Positions 1 through 7,874 of a stretch of 64,000 nt of DNA are shown piece by piece (the stretch's first letter is position 1; every line of letters starts with the position of its first letter). The notes under the pieces are model-generated. The model did no database searches. It was not told the DNA's origin and saw only the letters and a list, made by a program, of their open reading frames with translations. Location: NCBI GenBank assembly GCA_016209205.1, contig JACQWQ010000061.1, positions 1-64,000 of the forward strand. Direction: 5' to 3'. Made by a program: the position numbers and the translations under genes. The stretch is from Chloroflexota bacterium. GTDB taxonomy: Bacteria > Chloroflexota > Anaerolineae > UBA4142 > SHND01.

Positions 1-1011
1 GCGGCGCACGTTCGCTTCGAGCGCGTGGAGAAAATTTTTTGTTTGCTCAATGCGTTCCGGGTTCAGCCCACCGCGCGCGGCTCCGGCATCGCTAAAGAAC
101 ATGACGACGGTACGCTCGCGCCGCAATGGATGAATCACTTGTTGCACCGCGCGCGCTTCCGAAAGCGTCGAGTTGAGATAAAGATGCCGCAGCGGCACAT
201 TGTGAAAATAATACACGCCTGCGCGTCCGAGCCGCCCGCCGCCGACTGCCGTTTCGACCAATCGCCGCGCTAACGCGTGAAACGGCACCATCGAGCCGCC
301 CTGGTCTATCAACAACAACAATTCGGTGCGGTTGATGCGTTCGGGAAGCAAAACAGGTTCGAGCAGCACGCCGTCGCGTCCGATTTTTTTCACCGTGAGT
401 TCGACATCCAATTCCGTCGCCGGACCTTCGCGCACCATGCGGCGCAAATAGCGCCAGTTCTGTTTCATTTCGCGCGCGGTGACGGGAAAGTATTCGCCCG
501 CCAATACAAAGCGTTTAAGCGGGATTTCGCGCGCTTGCAGCGCCGCGTGCAGCTCGCGCATTTTTTCGGGGTCTTGTTCTTGAATGGGCTGCGCGCCGCT
601 GCCGGCATCGCCTGGCGCGGTCACTTGTTCACGCGGCGGTGGTGTAGTGACTTGCGGCTCTGCTTTTAATTGTCCCGCGTCACGCTGCCGGTCCGCGCGC
701 GGTTGCGTTGTTTCCGGCTCTTGCATCGCGGTCGTTTCGACCGTTGTTTCTGCGACGCGTCGCGCGGGTTCCCATTCTTTGAGGAGACGGTCAAAGTGAT
801 AATCAAAGATGGCTTCGTCGGCGGGCGATTTCACCCACAGAATTTTGCACACGCGCCGCAGTTCCTTTTCATCGCGCGTGCCAAAGCCCAACTGCAACGC
901 GCGCAGCAGCGTGCGGTACTCGTCAATGCCGAGCGGCAAGTCCGCATTGCGCAAGCGGTCGAATAAATCAAGGAGCGGCAGGTCGGTTTCCATCAATTGT
1001 TCAGCTGTCAT
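1..1011 (-). CDS. VWA-domain protein, partner of MoxR ATPase (partial, 3' end outside window)
   Basis: The minus-strand frame from ATG 1009-1011 stays open to the left edge (about 336 residues visible). The N-terminal half is helical and charged (MTAEQLMETDLPLLDLFDRL). A Gln/Thr/Pro-rich linker follows, then a von Willebrand A domain beginning LLLLIDQGGSMVPFH. That segment holds the DxGxS metal-ion-dependent adhesion site, a motif that usually binds Mg2+ and a ligand. It lies directly downstream of a MoxR-type AAA ATPase, the classic partner of VWA proteins, so it is probably the last gene of the caspase/iSTAND operon. The first two codons lie in the arm of an inverted repeat and no Shine-Dalgarno is visible, so the in-frame ATG at 991-993 is an alternative start. 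Family is clear; cellular role is inferred from context. Confidence 0.85.
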   Translation of the reverse strand, partial: MTAEQLMETDLPLLDLFDRLRNADLPLGIDEYRTLLRALQLGFGTRDEKELRRVCKILWVKSPADEAIFDYHFDRLLKEWEPARRVAETTVETTAMQEPETTQPRADRQRDAGQLKAEPQVTTPPPREQVTAPGDAGSGAQPIQEQDPEKMRELHAALQAREIPLKRFVLAGEYFPVTAREMKQNWRYLRRMVREGPATELDVELTVKKIGRDGVLLEPVLLPERINRTELLLLIDQGGSMVPFHALARRLVETAVGGGRLGRAGVYYFHNVPLRHLYLNSTLSEARAVQQVIHPLRRERTVVMFFSDAGAARGGLNPERIEQTKNFLHALEANVRR

Positions 1012-1074
1012 TTCGAGCGGATGCGAGAAATCTCTCTTGGCAAAACCGAGATTTCTCACTCCGTTCGAAATGAC
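1007..1074. repeat. Dispersed inverted repeat (GTCATTTCGA family)
   Basis: A 68-bp imperfect palindrome. The left arm begins GTCATTTCGA and ends GAGAAATCTC. The right arm is its reverse complement with a few mismatches and ends TCGAAATGAC. It fills the gap between the MoxR stop codon and the VWA start, and its edge supplies the VWA ATG. Related elements lie at 18988-19086, 54766-54816 and about 58165-58247. Confidence 0.85.
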
Positions 1075-1077
1075 AAT

Positions 1078-2064
1078 TTATTGCGGCGGCGGCGGCGGCG
1101 GCGGCTCGCGGTGCAGCTTTGCCGGATAGGTGCGATAGTCGTCCCAACTCTTGAGCAAGACGCCGGGGTACAACAAATCTTGCCGAATCTTGCTCAGCAC
1201 GTCATCCCCTTTGTAATTGTCCAACAAGCGAAACCAATCCAGCAGTTCGCTCGTCGTAACCTTTTTCGTCGCGCGTCCCTTTTCCATTTCCGCGCGCAAT
1301 TCCATGAAACGCTCTATCGCGGCGGCGACCAATTCTTCCGGCGATTTTGGAAAATGCGCGCGCACGATTTTTTGCAAGTCGTCCGGTTCGGGAAACTTGA
1401 TATAGAAAAACAGGCAGCGGCGCAAGAACGCGTCGGGCAAATCTTTTTCGTCGTTGCTCGTGATAAAAACAATCGGCGGGCGCAGCGCGCGCTTTTCCAC
1501 ATCGGGCACGATGCCTTCGAGCTCCTGGACGATGTAGCGTTTCTCGTCGAGCTCCAAAAGCAGGTCGTTCGGAAAATCAATGTCGGCTTTGTCAATCTCG
1601 TCAATCAAAACGACGCAGCGTTTGTCGCGTTGGAATGCGCGCCCCAATTGCCCCTCGTGAAAATAACTCCATGGGTCCTGGAGGCGCGCGCGTCCTTTTT
1701 CATCGAGCTGCTGATGCGCCGCGAGCTGCGCGTCGCGCAAGCGTCCCACCGCGTCGTACGTGTACAAACCGTCGCGCGCGCGGCTGGTGGATTTCACGTA
1801 CCACGCTTCGTAATAATCATCGTGCTTGCCCAGCTCGTACGCGACGGCGCGCGCCAAGCGCGTTTTGCCGCTGCCCGGTTCGCCTTTGATGAGCAGCGGT
1901 CGTTCGAGTTGCAGTGCGAGGTTTACCGCCTCTTTCAATTCCGCCGAAGGCAAATACGGTTCCAGAGGTCGCTTGCGTTTGTCACGCGCGCCGGGCGGCG
2001 GCTGCACCTCGCCGGTGTATTCAAGTTTTTCTTTCGGTTGGGCATCGGGTTCTTGGCTGCTCAT
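1078..2064 (-). CDS. MoxR-family AAA+ ATPase
   Basis: A 328-residue AAA+ ATPase. Walker A is GEPGSGKT at about residues 60-67 and Walker B is CVVLIDEIDKAD. A sensor-1-like FITSNDEKDLPDAFLRRC follows. This is the layout of MoxR/RavA-type ATPases, which remodel protein complexes together with VWA partners. The start at 2064 is chosen because its ATG overlaps the TGA of the upstream iSTAND gene (ATGA), implying translational coupling. The C-terminus ends in eight consecutive prolines encoded by a GGC/GCC run. The protein probably couples ATP hydrolysis to assembly or release of the caspase/iSTAND module. The ATPase assignment is firm; the role is inferred from the operon. Confidence 0.9.
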   Translation of the reverse strand: MSSQEPDAQPKEKLEYTGEVQPPPGARDKRKRPLEPYLPSAELKEAVNLALQLERPLLIKGEPGSGKTRLARAVAYELGKHDDYYEAWYVKSTSRARDGLYTYDAVGRLRDAQLAAHQQLDEKGRARLQDPWSYFHEGQLGRAFQRDKRCVVLIDEIDKADIDFPNDLLLELDEKRYIVQELEGIVPDVEKRALRPPIVFITSNDEKDLPDAFLRRCLFFYIKFPEPDDLQKIVRAHFPKSPEELVAAAIERFMELRAEMEKGRATKKVTTSELLDWFRLLDNYKGDDVLSKIRQDLLYPGVLLKSWDDYRTYPAKLHREPPPPPPPQ

Positions 2065-3041
2065 AAGGTCAACCATCTCTCTTTCTTGTAAAAGTGTTTG
2101 CAGTGGAAACAAATCGCTTTGGCGACTTGATCGGGCGCGCCGCCTTGACTCGCATCCACGATTGCCTGGACGGTCTGTTCCATGTTCACCAACAGCGGCT
2201 TGAGCAAATCACTGTACGTGACAAAATGATTGTGAATCCACGGCTTGACGACATCGGGCGTGAACGGTTTGATTTCTTGCAAGCGAATCGGAATGCCCGG
2301 CTCGACCTGGGGTGCGGGCGCATCCACGAGCGGCAACCCCCACGTCTGCGCCAGATCGCGATAGTCCACCAAGAACATGACCAAACGGGTGTTGCCCGGT
2401 TTCAGCGTATCCTGCGCCGCTTTAGCCAGCGCTTGCCAAAAATTCGTGACGAGCGCCTGCGCTTCGGTCGGTTCCCACGCGTCAATTTGGCGCAGGATCA
2501 AAAGGACTGTTTTCGTTTCGAGCCACTTGGCGGCTTCTTGCGCGATTTGTGCGGGCGCGGGGGTAGGAAAGGGGGGGGTGGAATATACGCGGCTGGCTAA
2601 ATCGTCCCACAGCGCGCTCACCTCTTTGGCAATGACGGCGCTGCCCAAATCTATTTCGATCTTTTCCCATTCGTGGTCGCGCGGCATCAAGGCAATCAAC
2701 CGCCGCAGCAGCCAATCCTGTCCATAATCTTTGGGACCGTGAATCAGAAATGCCGCAATGCGCTGCGCGGCGAAATACGCGTCAAACGAAATGGACTGGT
2801 CGAAATAATCCATCTCGAGCAGCGCGTGATACATGCGATTCGCGTCAATGTCCGTGAGCTGTTGGTCGAGCTTGCCGAGCTCTTGATTGGCGTCCGCGAG
2901 TTCTTGTTGAATTTGGAATTTCTGTCCGCCCGCCGCGATTTTTACTTCGTCGAGCGCGAGCTGTTTGATTTTCTCGACCAGCAGCGCGCGTTTCTTTTTG
3001 AGAATCGCGGCTTGTTCGATCAAAGCTTGTGCAGAAAGCAT
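2061..3041 (-). CDS. Inactive-STAND-like (iSTAND) protein with N-terminal coiled adaptor segment
   Basis: A 326-residue protein. Residues about 15-66 are a charged helical segment with the core KIAAGGQKFQIQQELADANQ, similar to the tail of the neighbouring caspase. The rest has STAND-like blocks (AFLIHGPKDYGQDWLLRRLI, TVLLILRQIDAWEPTEA) but lacks a canonical GxxGxGK[ST] P-loop, as in iSTAND domains of predicted conflict systems. It overlaps the MoxR gene by four bases. A ~98-bp insertion separates it from the caspase gene. Role is inferred: a scaffold or switch between caspase and MoxR/VWA. The family call rests on my reading of motifs and needs a profile search. Confidence 0.65.
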   Translation of the reverse strand: MLSAQALIEQAAILKKKRALLVEKIKQLALDEVKIAAGGQKFQIQQELADANQELGKLDQQLTDIDANRMYHALLEMDYFDQSISFDAYFAAQRIAAFLIHGPKDYGQDWLLRRLIALMPRDHEWEKIEIDLGSAVIAKEVSALWDDLASRVYSTPPFPTPAPAQIAQEAAKWLETKTVLLILRQIDAWEPTEAQALVTNFWQALAKAAQDTLKPGNTRLVMFLVDYRDLAQTWGLPLVDAPAPQVEPGIPIRLQEIKPFTPDVVKPWIHNHFVTYSDLLKPLLVNMEQTVQAIVDASQGGAPDQVAKAICFHCKHFYKKERWLTL

Positions 3042-3139
3042 GGCTGCATCAATGTCCCATCAAGTGTTGTTTTGCAGTTGCACTGCAAAACGGCGTGTCG
3101 GACTCACGGCAGTCCAACTGCCTTGCAACGAACACTGTA
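3042..3139. repeat. Small palindromic insertion with duplicated flank
   Basis: The end of the caspase gene (TCAATGTCCCATC) is repeated on the other side of this ~80-bp insert, as expected for a target-site duplication or template slippage. The insert contains a perfect hairpin, GTTTTGCAGT/ACTGCAAAAC. Similar wording (CAGTTGGACTGC...CGGCAGT) occurs at 21520-21560, so it is probably part of a dispersed family. Confidence 0.55.
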
Positions 3140-4192
3140 TCAATGTCCCATCGCTTGCAAAAGACGATCAATTTCCGTCAGGCGTTTTTCCATCTCGGCG
3201 TATGCGGCGCGTTCTTGAAGAATTTCTTGTTCGAGTTGGAATTTCACCGCCGACCCGGCTTGAATCACCAGGTCTCTTTCCAAAAACGCGATTTTCTGGG
3301 CGCGCAAAGTGTACGCGGGCATCAGCATCGTACGCTCGGTTTCGAGCTTGGTCGTTTCCCATTCCGAATACGCGGCGTACGTTTGCGCAAGTACCGGCAC
3401 GCCGATCACCTCTTTGGCTCCGGCGGCATAGTAACACAACGCGAAATTATCGGACAGGTCGGTGATCTTGTTGACGAACGGATGCTGCTGCTTGGGCGCG
3501 GCGCGCGATGGCACTTGGGCAAAGAGATAACTCAATACGTCGAGCACGCGCACGTAGCCGTCGGCGACGCGCGCGGCTTTGCCGGACAGGGCTTCGAGCA
3601 AGCACGCGGTAAAGAGACTGTTCGGATTGCCGCCGTACGAAGATTCGTCGTTGCGCGAAGAAGCAATGACGACGCGCCCGCTGCCGCTTTCCATCGCGTG
3701 CAACAGAGTGACGGGCACGTTGCCCTTGACAAATTTTTCACCCACCGCTTTGGCGGCAGGCATCCCCGCCGCGTGACAGCAATCCAGAACCACGATCAAT
3801 TTTTTCGCGGTGATACTTTCCACCTGCTGCGTAAATTCTGCGGCGCGAATCGAAGTGGTTTGATATTGGGTTGGCGCGTAACCGTACGGCACGAAAAAAT
3901 AATCGGTCGGTTGATTCATTCGTTCAAATTCGCCGCCGTGTCCCGAATAATAAATCAATGCCGTCGCGTCGGAATCCGCGTTCACGCGCGTGACGAAATC
4001 ACCCAGCGCGGTGAGGATTTTGTCGCGCGTCGCGGCTTGTTCCGTCAACAGCGTGACCTGCTCTTGTGGGAACGCGGCGCGCGTTTTGTCGGTCAGCACG
4101 CTGCCGATGGCTTGCGCGTCCGCGACCGTTTCCGGTAAATCGTCGCCGACGCCGATCAAGAGCGCGTGTCCGTGCGAAAATGTTTCAGCCAT
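3140..4192 (-). CDS. Caspase-like (peptidase C14) protease
   Basis: A 350-residue protein with a caspase/metacaspase fold signature. The catalytic His lies in ALIYYSGHGGEFER (His about 85) and the catalytic Cys in KLIVVLDCCHAAG (Cys about 139). The start at 4192 is fixed by a strong AAGGAGG five bases upstream. The C-terminal ~55 residues are a charged helix (AGSAVKFQLEQEILQERAA) resembling the start of the iSTAND protein, probably a docking segment. The gene overlaps the upstream membrane-protein gene by eight bases. Bacterial caspases of this context act as death or immune effectors. Catalytic residues are intact, so it is likely active; targets are unknown. Confidence 0.88.
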   Translation of the reverse strand: MAETFSHGHALLIGVGDDLPETVADAQAIGSVLTDKTRAAFPQEQVTLLTEQAATRDKILTALGDFVTRVNADSDATALIYYSGHGGEFERMNQPTDYFFVPYGYAPTQYQTTSIRAAEFTQQVESITAKKLIVVLDCCHAAGMPAAKAVGEKFVKGNVPVTLLHAMESGSGRVVIASSRNDESSYGGNPNSLFTACLLEALSGKAARVADGYVRVLDVLSYLFAQVPSRAAPKQQHPFVNKITDLSDNFALCYYAAGAKEVIGVPVLAQTYAAYSEWETTKLETERTMLMPAYTLRAQKIAFLERDLVIQAGSAVKFQLEQEILQERAAYAEMEKRLTEIDRLLQAMGH

Positions 4193-5711
4193 TCGCGCCT
4201 CCTTGCGCGGGCACACCGGGCAGATTCCAGTTTTGCAGCAGACTCGTCAATGATTGACGCGTCGCCTCTGCGCCAAAGCCCCACACCAACAAACTGAAAT
4301 AATCGGTCCACGGCTGCGCGCCGAAGGTCGCTTTGGTGATATAGAGCTCGTTAAAGCCGATGCCCGCGAGCAGCGCGACCGCAATCGCGTAACCGGCGAT
4401 GGTAAAAATTTGCAGACGCCGCGCGGCATCGTTCGCCGCACCCGCTTCCGCTTCGCGCGTCGGTGCGGGTGCGCCTTGCAAAAATACAACCGGCTGTTCC
4501 GGCGGCGGCGCGGCTTTTTCACCTGCCGCTTTCGCTTGATCCTCGTACAGTTTGTCGAGGGTTTGGCGGCCTTGGTTGATTTCGCCCTCCAATACCTGGT
4601 CCGGTTTGTCCAGCGTCTGCGTTGCGAGGCGCGTTTGCCACTGCTCCAATTTCGCTTGCCACGCTTGACGAACTTGATCGTCGGTCAACTTTTTGTGCAA
4701 GTTCCACATATAGTTGTAGATGGCTTGGAGCTCCAGATATTTGTTCAGCTGCGCAATCAACGCGTCGAGCCGCTCGCGTAGTTTGCTCGGATTCTCAAAA
4801 TCCGGCGCGTGGTCTGCCACGTCTTGCACGGCGCGTTGGAGCGCGAGCGTGTACCCTTTCAGGTTGGCAAAATCTCCGCCCGCCGCGAAACGTTTCATGA
4901 TTTCCTGTTGATACGCGAGCTGCGCTAACCAATTCGCGCGTGCCCCCGACCATTTTTTCCAAATCGTATCCGCGCGCGTCAACGCGGTTTGCGCCTCTGT
5001 TACATTGTCGCTTTGCAGCCCAATGTCAACCAGCGCGAGCGCGCCGGTCAACGCCTGGGCAAAACCGGGCGCGAGTTGTTGGTCCGCCTGCACCGCCGCG
5101 CGGAGTTGCGAAGCGCGCACGCGCACTTGGTCGCGTGGTTTCCCGCTGGTGCGATACGCGCTGACGCCCACGCCGAGCAAAATGCCAAGCAGCAAGACGG
5201 CGAACGGCGCGAGCCACGGGTCTTTGACGGAAACGTTGAGGGGAATAGATTGACTGCCGTTGTAATAACTCAACAGCAGATTGCCGGTAAATTGTCCGCC
5301 GGGCGCGCTGCGCAAGTCCAGCGTGACCGGTACCGTCACGGGTTGATTCGCGCTGATGGTATCGGTCAACCACTGCGGGCGAACCTGCGCGGCGGGGATG
5401 ATCGCAACGCCATCTGCGCGCGTCAGATCGAGGGGAACGAATTTAACTTGCGTGAAGGTCTGCGTGGCTTGGAGCAATACGGTGCGCGTTTCGGGCGGGC
5501 TGCAAATCCAATCGGGCAAAGCGGCGGCTGCGGTGGCTGGACGGAATGGCTGAACCAGCGCCGTCAGCGTTTCGCCATAGCAATGCGTACCGGCCAAGGT
5601 GAGCTGCGTCGGCGCAATGGTCAAGCCGCTTTGCGCCCGCGCCAGCGGGACCAACCACACGAACAACGAACCCAGTAAAACGAGGACGAGGCGAAATTTA
5701 TGTGCGTTCAT
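4185..5711 (-). CDS. Signal-peptide membrane protein, putative sensor of caspase operon
   Basis: A 508-residue protein. Residues 1-26 form a signal peptide (LVLLGSLFVWLVPLARAQ). A beta-rich extracytoplasmic domain reaches to about residue 170, followed by a transmembrane helix (APFAVLLLGILLGVGVSAY). A long helical/coiled region spans about 195-420. One or two further hydrophobic segments near the C-terminus (IFTIAGYAIAVALLAGIGF; YFSLLVWGFG) complete it. It is the first gene of the operon and has a fair SD (AGAGGT). I do not recognise the family. The layout, with an outside domain, membrane spans and an inner coiled coil, suits a sensor or anchor for the downstream caspase module. Confidence 0.7.
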   Translation of the reverse strand: MNAHKFRLVLVLLGSLFVWLVPLARAQSGLTIAPTQLTLAGTHCYGETLTALVQPFRPATAAAALPDWICSPPETRTVLLQATQTFTQVKFVPLDLTRADGVAIIPAAQVRPQWLTDTISANQPVTVPVTLDLRSAPGGQFTGNLLLSYYNGSQSIPLNVSVKDPWLAPFAVLLLGILLGVGVSAYRTSGKPRDQVRVRASQLRAAVQADQQLAPGFAQALTGALALVDIGLQSDNVTEAQTALTRADTIWKKWSGARANWLAQLAYQQEIMKRFAAGGDFANLKGYTLALQRAVQDVADHAPDFENPSKLRERLDALIAQLNKYLELQAIYNYMWNLHKKLTDDQVRQAWQAKLEQWQTRLATQTLDKPDQVLEGEINQGRQTLDKLYEDQAKAAGEKAAPPPEQPVVFLQGAPAPTREAEAGAANDAARRLQIFTIAGYAIAVALLAGIGFNELYITKATFGAQPWTDYFSLLVWGFGAEATRQSLTSLLQNWNLPGVPAQGGANG

Positions 5712-5746
5712 AAATTACCTCTGGCTTGGTTTGCGGCGATCAAGCT

Positions 5747-5768
5747 GGTTCAACCAGCTAGTTGAACC
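5747..5768. promoter_or_regulatory. Perfect inverted repeat upstream of caspase operon
   Basis: GGTTCAAC, a 6-bp spacer, then GTTGAACC, 36-57 bp upstream of the first start codon of the operon (ATG at 5711, minus strand). It overlaps a second palindrome, AGCTGGTT/AACCAGCT. Position and symmetry suit a repressor operator; no promoter boxes were confirmed. Confidence 0.5.
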
Positions 5769-5811
5769 ATTCGGTTACTCGACCGTCATTCTATCACGAA
5801 TTTGACTGGAG

Positions 5812-5989
5812 AATTATTGAGCCGTCCGTGTCTTGGATCGAGGAGGCAAGCGCTTTCACAAAAGGTGGGTCATCAACGCGGACGCGTCCGCGCTCACGAC
5901 GGACCAATGCACCAACCTGCATTGGCGGACGGCGAATGTGCAGGCGGTCTTTTTGGATGGAGCGGGCGTCGCGGGGCACGGCGCACGCT
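5812..5989 (+). pseudogene. Remnant of Ig-like secreted domain
   Basis: In one plus frame the stretch reads [18 protein letters not shown], then [17 protein letters not shown]. This matches the common Chloroflexota Ig-like repeat with a Cys-Thr-x-Leu-x-Trp core. There is no start, and the frame is cut where the guaB 3' fragment begins. It is a gene scrap, not a working gene. Confidence 0.45.
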
Positions 5990-6172
5990 TACGTTTATCA
6001 ACTCGTCGGCGGTTTGCGTTCGGGGATGGGTTACGCGGGCGCGGCAACCTTAACGGATTTGCACACGAAAACGCGTCTGCGCCGCATCACCAACGCGGGC
6101 TTGATTGAAAGTCATCCGCACGATGTGACGATTACGCGGGAAGCGCCGAATTATCAGACGTGGACGGGGTGA
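5990..6172 (+). pseudogene. guaB 3'-end fragment, copy 1
   Basis: Encodes [18 protein letters not shown], later [16 protein letters not shown] and a stop. These are the conserved last ~55 residues of IMP dehydrogenase. No catalytic domain precedes it. It is the longest of four copies in the region (others 7475-7580, 9674-9836, 10632-10789). Each lies upstream of a promoter and a cargo gene set. Confidence 0.85.
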
Positions 6173-6208
6173 GGGTGATTGTTACCACACAGATTAGCGT
6201 ACCTGACA

Positions 6209-6238
6209 TTGACGGTGCTATTGCGCGCGTGCTAAAAT
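6209..6238 (+). promoter_or_regulatory. Cassette promoter 1
   Basis: TTGACG at 6209-6214, an 18-bp spacer containing TTGCGCGCGTG, then TAAAAT at 6233-6238. Same layout as at 7675, 9944 and 10930. It lies 53 bp before the first gene of the cassette. Confidence 0.65.
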
Positions 6239-6290
6239 CGTGTTCGAGAAATAGAAAAACGATTAACCGCAAGGAAAGGTGTGACCAGTC

Positions 6291-6599
6291 ATGATTACAG
6301 CGGAACAAGCCAAGCGATTGCATGCAAGAGCAACGCGCGGCGAATCACTCACAACCAAAGAACAGGCACAGTTGGAAGAATGGTATACGCTGCAAGATGC
6401 TGCCGAAAGTAAAACCTTGGGCATAACCGCCGCCGAGAAAACTTTGGCAACGCTCCACGTGCAAGTTGACGCGGCGCTGGCGCAGTTGACGACGCTGACA
6501 AAACGCATCCAAGAGGTTGCTTCGGAAAACGAGATGCTGCGTCGCGAGATTGCGACTTTGCGCCAGCAGTTAGCCGCCTTGTCGCCGCAATCCGTATGA
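6291..6599 (+). CDS. Small coiled-coil protein
   Basis: A 102-residue protein. Residues 1-45 are a charged helix starting MITAEQAKRLHARATRGESL. Residues about 50-95 have heptad spacing of Leu/Ile/Met (EVASENEMLRREIATLRQQL), a clear coiled coil. GGAAAGG lies upstream of the ATG. It is the first gene after cassette promoter 1 and precedes a toxin-antitoxin pair. I do not recognise the family. It may be a DNA- or toxin-binding accessory; nothing in the sequence decides this. Confidence 0.6.
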   Translation: MITAEQAKRLHARATRGESLTTKEQAQLEEWYTLQDAAESKTLGITAAEKTLATLHVQVDAALAQLTTLTKRIQEVASENEMLRREIATLRQQLAALSPQSV

Positions 6600-6668
6600 G
6601 TATTTCAGAAGATACCCACGCCCAAGATAGACTCGAAATCCCATAGACGATAAAATAAGAATGCGGCA

Positions 6669-6956
6669 TTGGCTCATGCGCTCTCGCCTGAAGCATATGC
6701 CGTGACTCTTTTGGATAACGCTCTGCTGAAGGAAACGTTTCCAACACCGGAACAAGTGGTTGCCAAAATCAAAGCGCTTCCGCCTGAGCCACAATCCATT
6801 CATCCCGCCACTGCCTTGGTTGCTCAAGTGTTGAAAGACATGCCACCCGAACCAAGTGATTTTGATTTGGAACAATGGCGTCATGAATGGGAGGCAAGCG
6901 AAGAGGAACTGAAGCGAATCACGCGCGAAGACGATATCGCCGAAGGGCGCGGGTAG
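6669..6956 (+). CDS. Putative antitoxin of PIN toxin
   Basis: A 95-residue protein starting at TTG (no in-frame ATG; a stop lies just upstream at 6651). It ends six bases before the PIN toxin gene. The sequence is rich in Pro and Glu (FPTPEQVVAKIKALPPEPQ; LEQWRHEWEASEEELKR). That matches the short antitoxins paired with Chloroflexota and cyanobacterial PIN toxins, whose acidic tail wraps the toxin. Function is inferred from position and length. The weak start and missing SD leave the exact N-terminus open. Confidence 0.6.
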   Translation: MAHALSPEAYAVTLLDNALLKETFPTPEQVVAKIKALPPEPQSIHPATALVAQVLKDMPPEPSDFDLEQWRHEWEASEEELKRITREDDIAEGRG

Positions 6957-6962
6957 GCGCGC

Positions 6963-7463
6963 ATGAGCAAATACTTGCTTGACACGAATCACGTTTCGCC
7001 GCTGCTTACGCCGGGGCACCCCTTGCGCGTGCGCGTATTCGAACAGCTGAAACAGGGCGACAATTTTGGTCTCTGCGTTCCGGTAATAACGGAAACGCTC
7101 TTTGGCGTCGGTATGGCTCCGCGTGCGGTGGTAAATCGCGCCGAGTGGGACAGACTGCGCGCGCTATTTACTCATTAGAGCGGATTCCAGTCTGATTGGT
7201 GGGCAGACCTTTCGGGTTTTCGGAAACCCGAAAGGTCTTTTGCCCACATACGAATTAGGAATCCGCTCTACACTCCCGATGAAACAGATGCGGTATCTGC
7301 CGCAGACCTCCAAATTACGTTACGAAAACGGGGACGCCAACTGGCAACGATAGACGCGTTGATTGCAACGCTTGCTTTGCGTCACAACTTGATATTGCTC
7401 ACCACGGATCGCGATTTCCAAGCGGCGCCGGAGTTGGCGCAAGAAAATTGGATGTCGCCGTAA
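6963..7463 (+). pseudogene. VapC-like PIN-domain toxin split by a MITE
   Basis: The first part (6963-7178) reads MSKYLLDTNHVSPLLTPGH, the PIN start with the first catalytic Asp, and VPVITETLFGVG with the conserved Glu. At 7176 the 91-bp TA-flanked element creates a stop. The sequence after it resumes in frame as TPDETDAVSAADLQITLRKR and ends with LLTTDRDFQ, the last acidic PIN residues. Removing the element plus one TA restores ...CAT TAC ACT CCC (H-Y-T-P) without loss. The toxin would be an Mg-dependent RNase; here it is inactivated, so the upstream antitoxin has no partner. Confidence 0.85.
7178..7268. mobile_element. 91-bp MITE, copy A (TA target)
   Basis: Terminal inverted repeats GAGCGGATTCC/GGAATCCGCTC. 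The core is a long hairpin (GACCTTTCGGGTTT/AAACCCGAAAGGTC). It is flanked by TA on both sides and inserted in the PIN toxin gene. The TA duplication and absence of coding capacity fit a non-autonomous IS630/Tc1-mariner-type element. Confidence 0.85.
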
Positions 7464-7474
7464 AGCGCGCTCGC

Positions 7475-7580
7475 GCATGAAAACGCGTCTGCGTCGCATC
7501 ACCAACGCGGGTTTGATCGAGAGCCATCCGCATGATGTGACGATTACGCGTAAAGCGCCGAATTATCAAGCGCGGACGGT
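7475..7580 (+). pseudogene. guaB 3'-end fragment, copy 2 (short)
   Basis: Starts inside the tail ([20 protein letters not shown]) and runs to NYQ, after which the sequence diverges. This copy is shorter at its 5' end than copies 1, 3 and 4. It directly follows the stop of the PIN gene remnant. Confidence 0.8.
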
Positions 7581-7674
7581 ATGCGGGTTTGGTTTGCTGT
7601 GATGGTTAAAGCCTGATCATCAGTTGAAGGTGAACGGGGTTGTCGTTTGCTCACCGATTGATTTATCTGTTGCA

Positions 7675-7704
7675 TTGACGCACGTTTCGCGCGCGTGATA
7701 GAAT
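7675..7704 (+). promoter_or_regulatory. Cassette promoter 2
   Basis: TTGACG at 7675-7680, 18-bp spacer with GCGCGCGTGA, TAGAAT at 7699-7704. It drives the DUF6941-like gene and HicAB. The transcript would have a leader of about 165 nt; I see no recognised riboswitch in it. Confidence 0.65.
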
Positions 7705-7874
7705 CCTGACAAGGAAAAAATTCCCACGACACTCGCAATGTTCGGGGATTGGTGCAAGGTGTGTGACCGACTTGTGCGATGACGTTGTGTTCTATCATCC
7801 CGCGTCGGTCAAGCGTCAACGCGGGATGTCGTTTTTGAATCGGATGAGCGAACCACGCGGAAAGGGGTCTATCC

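Noticed and set aside
997-2091. Long plus-strand open frame of 364 codons
   Set aside because: It is the antisense of the MoxR ATPase and runs through the repeat at 1007-1074. The minus frame has clear AAA motifs; the plus frame is Arg/Phe-rich without any family signal.
3029-4138. Plus-strand frame of 369 codons opposite the caspase gene
   Set aside because: The minus strand has an exact caspase dyad and a strong SD. The plus frame shows only shadow composition common in GC-rich genes.
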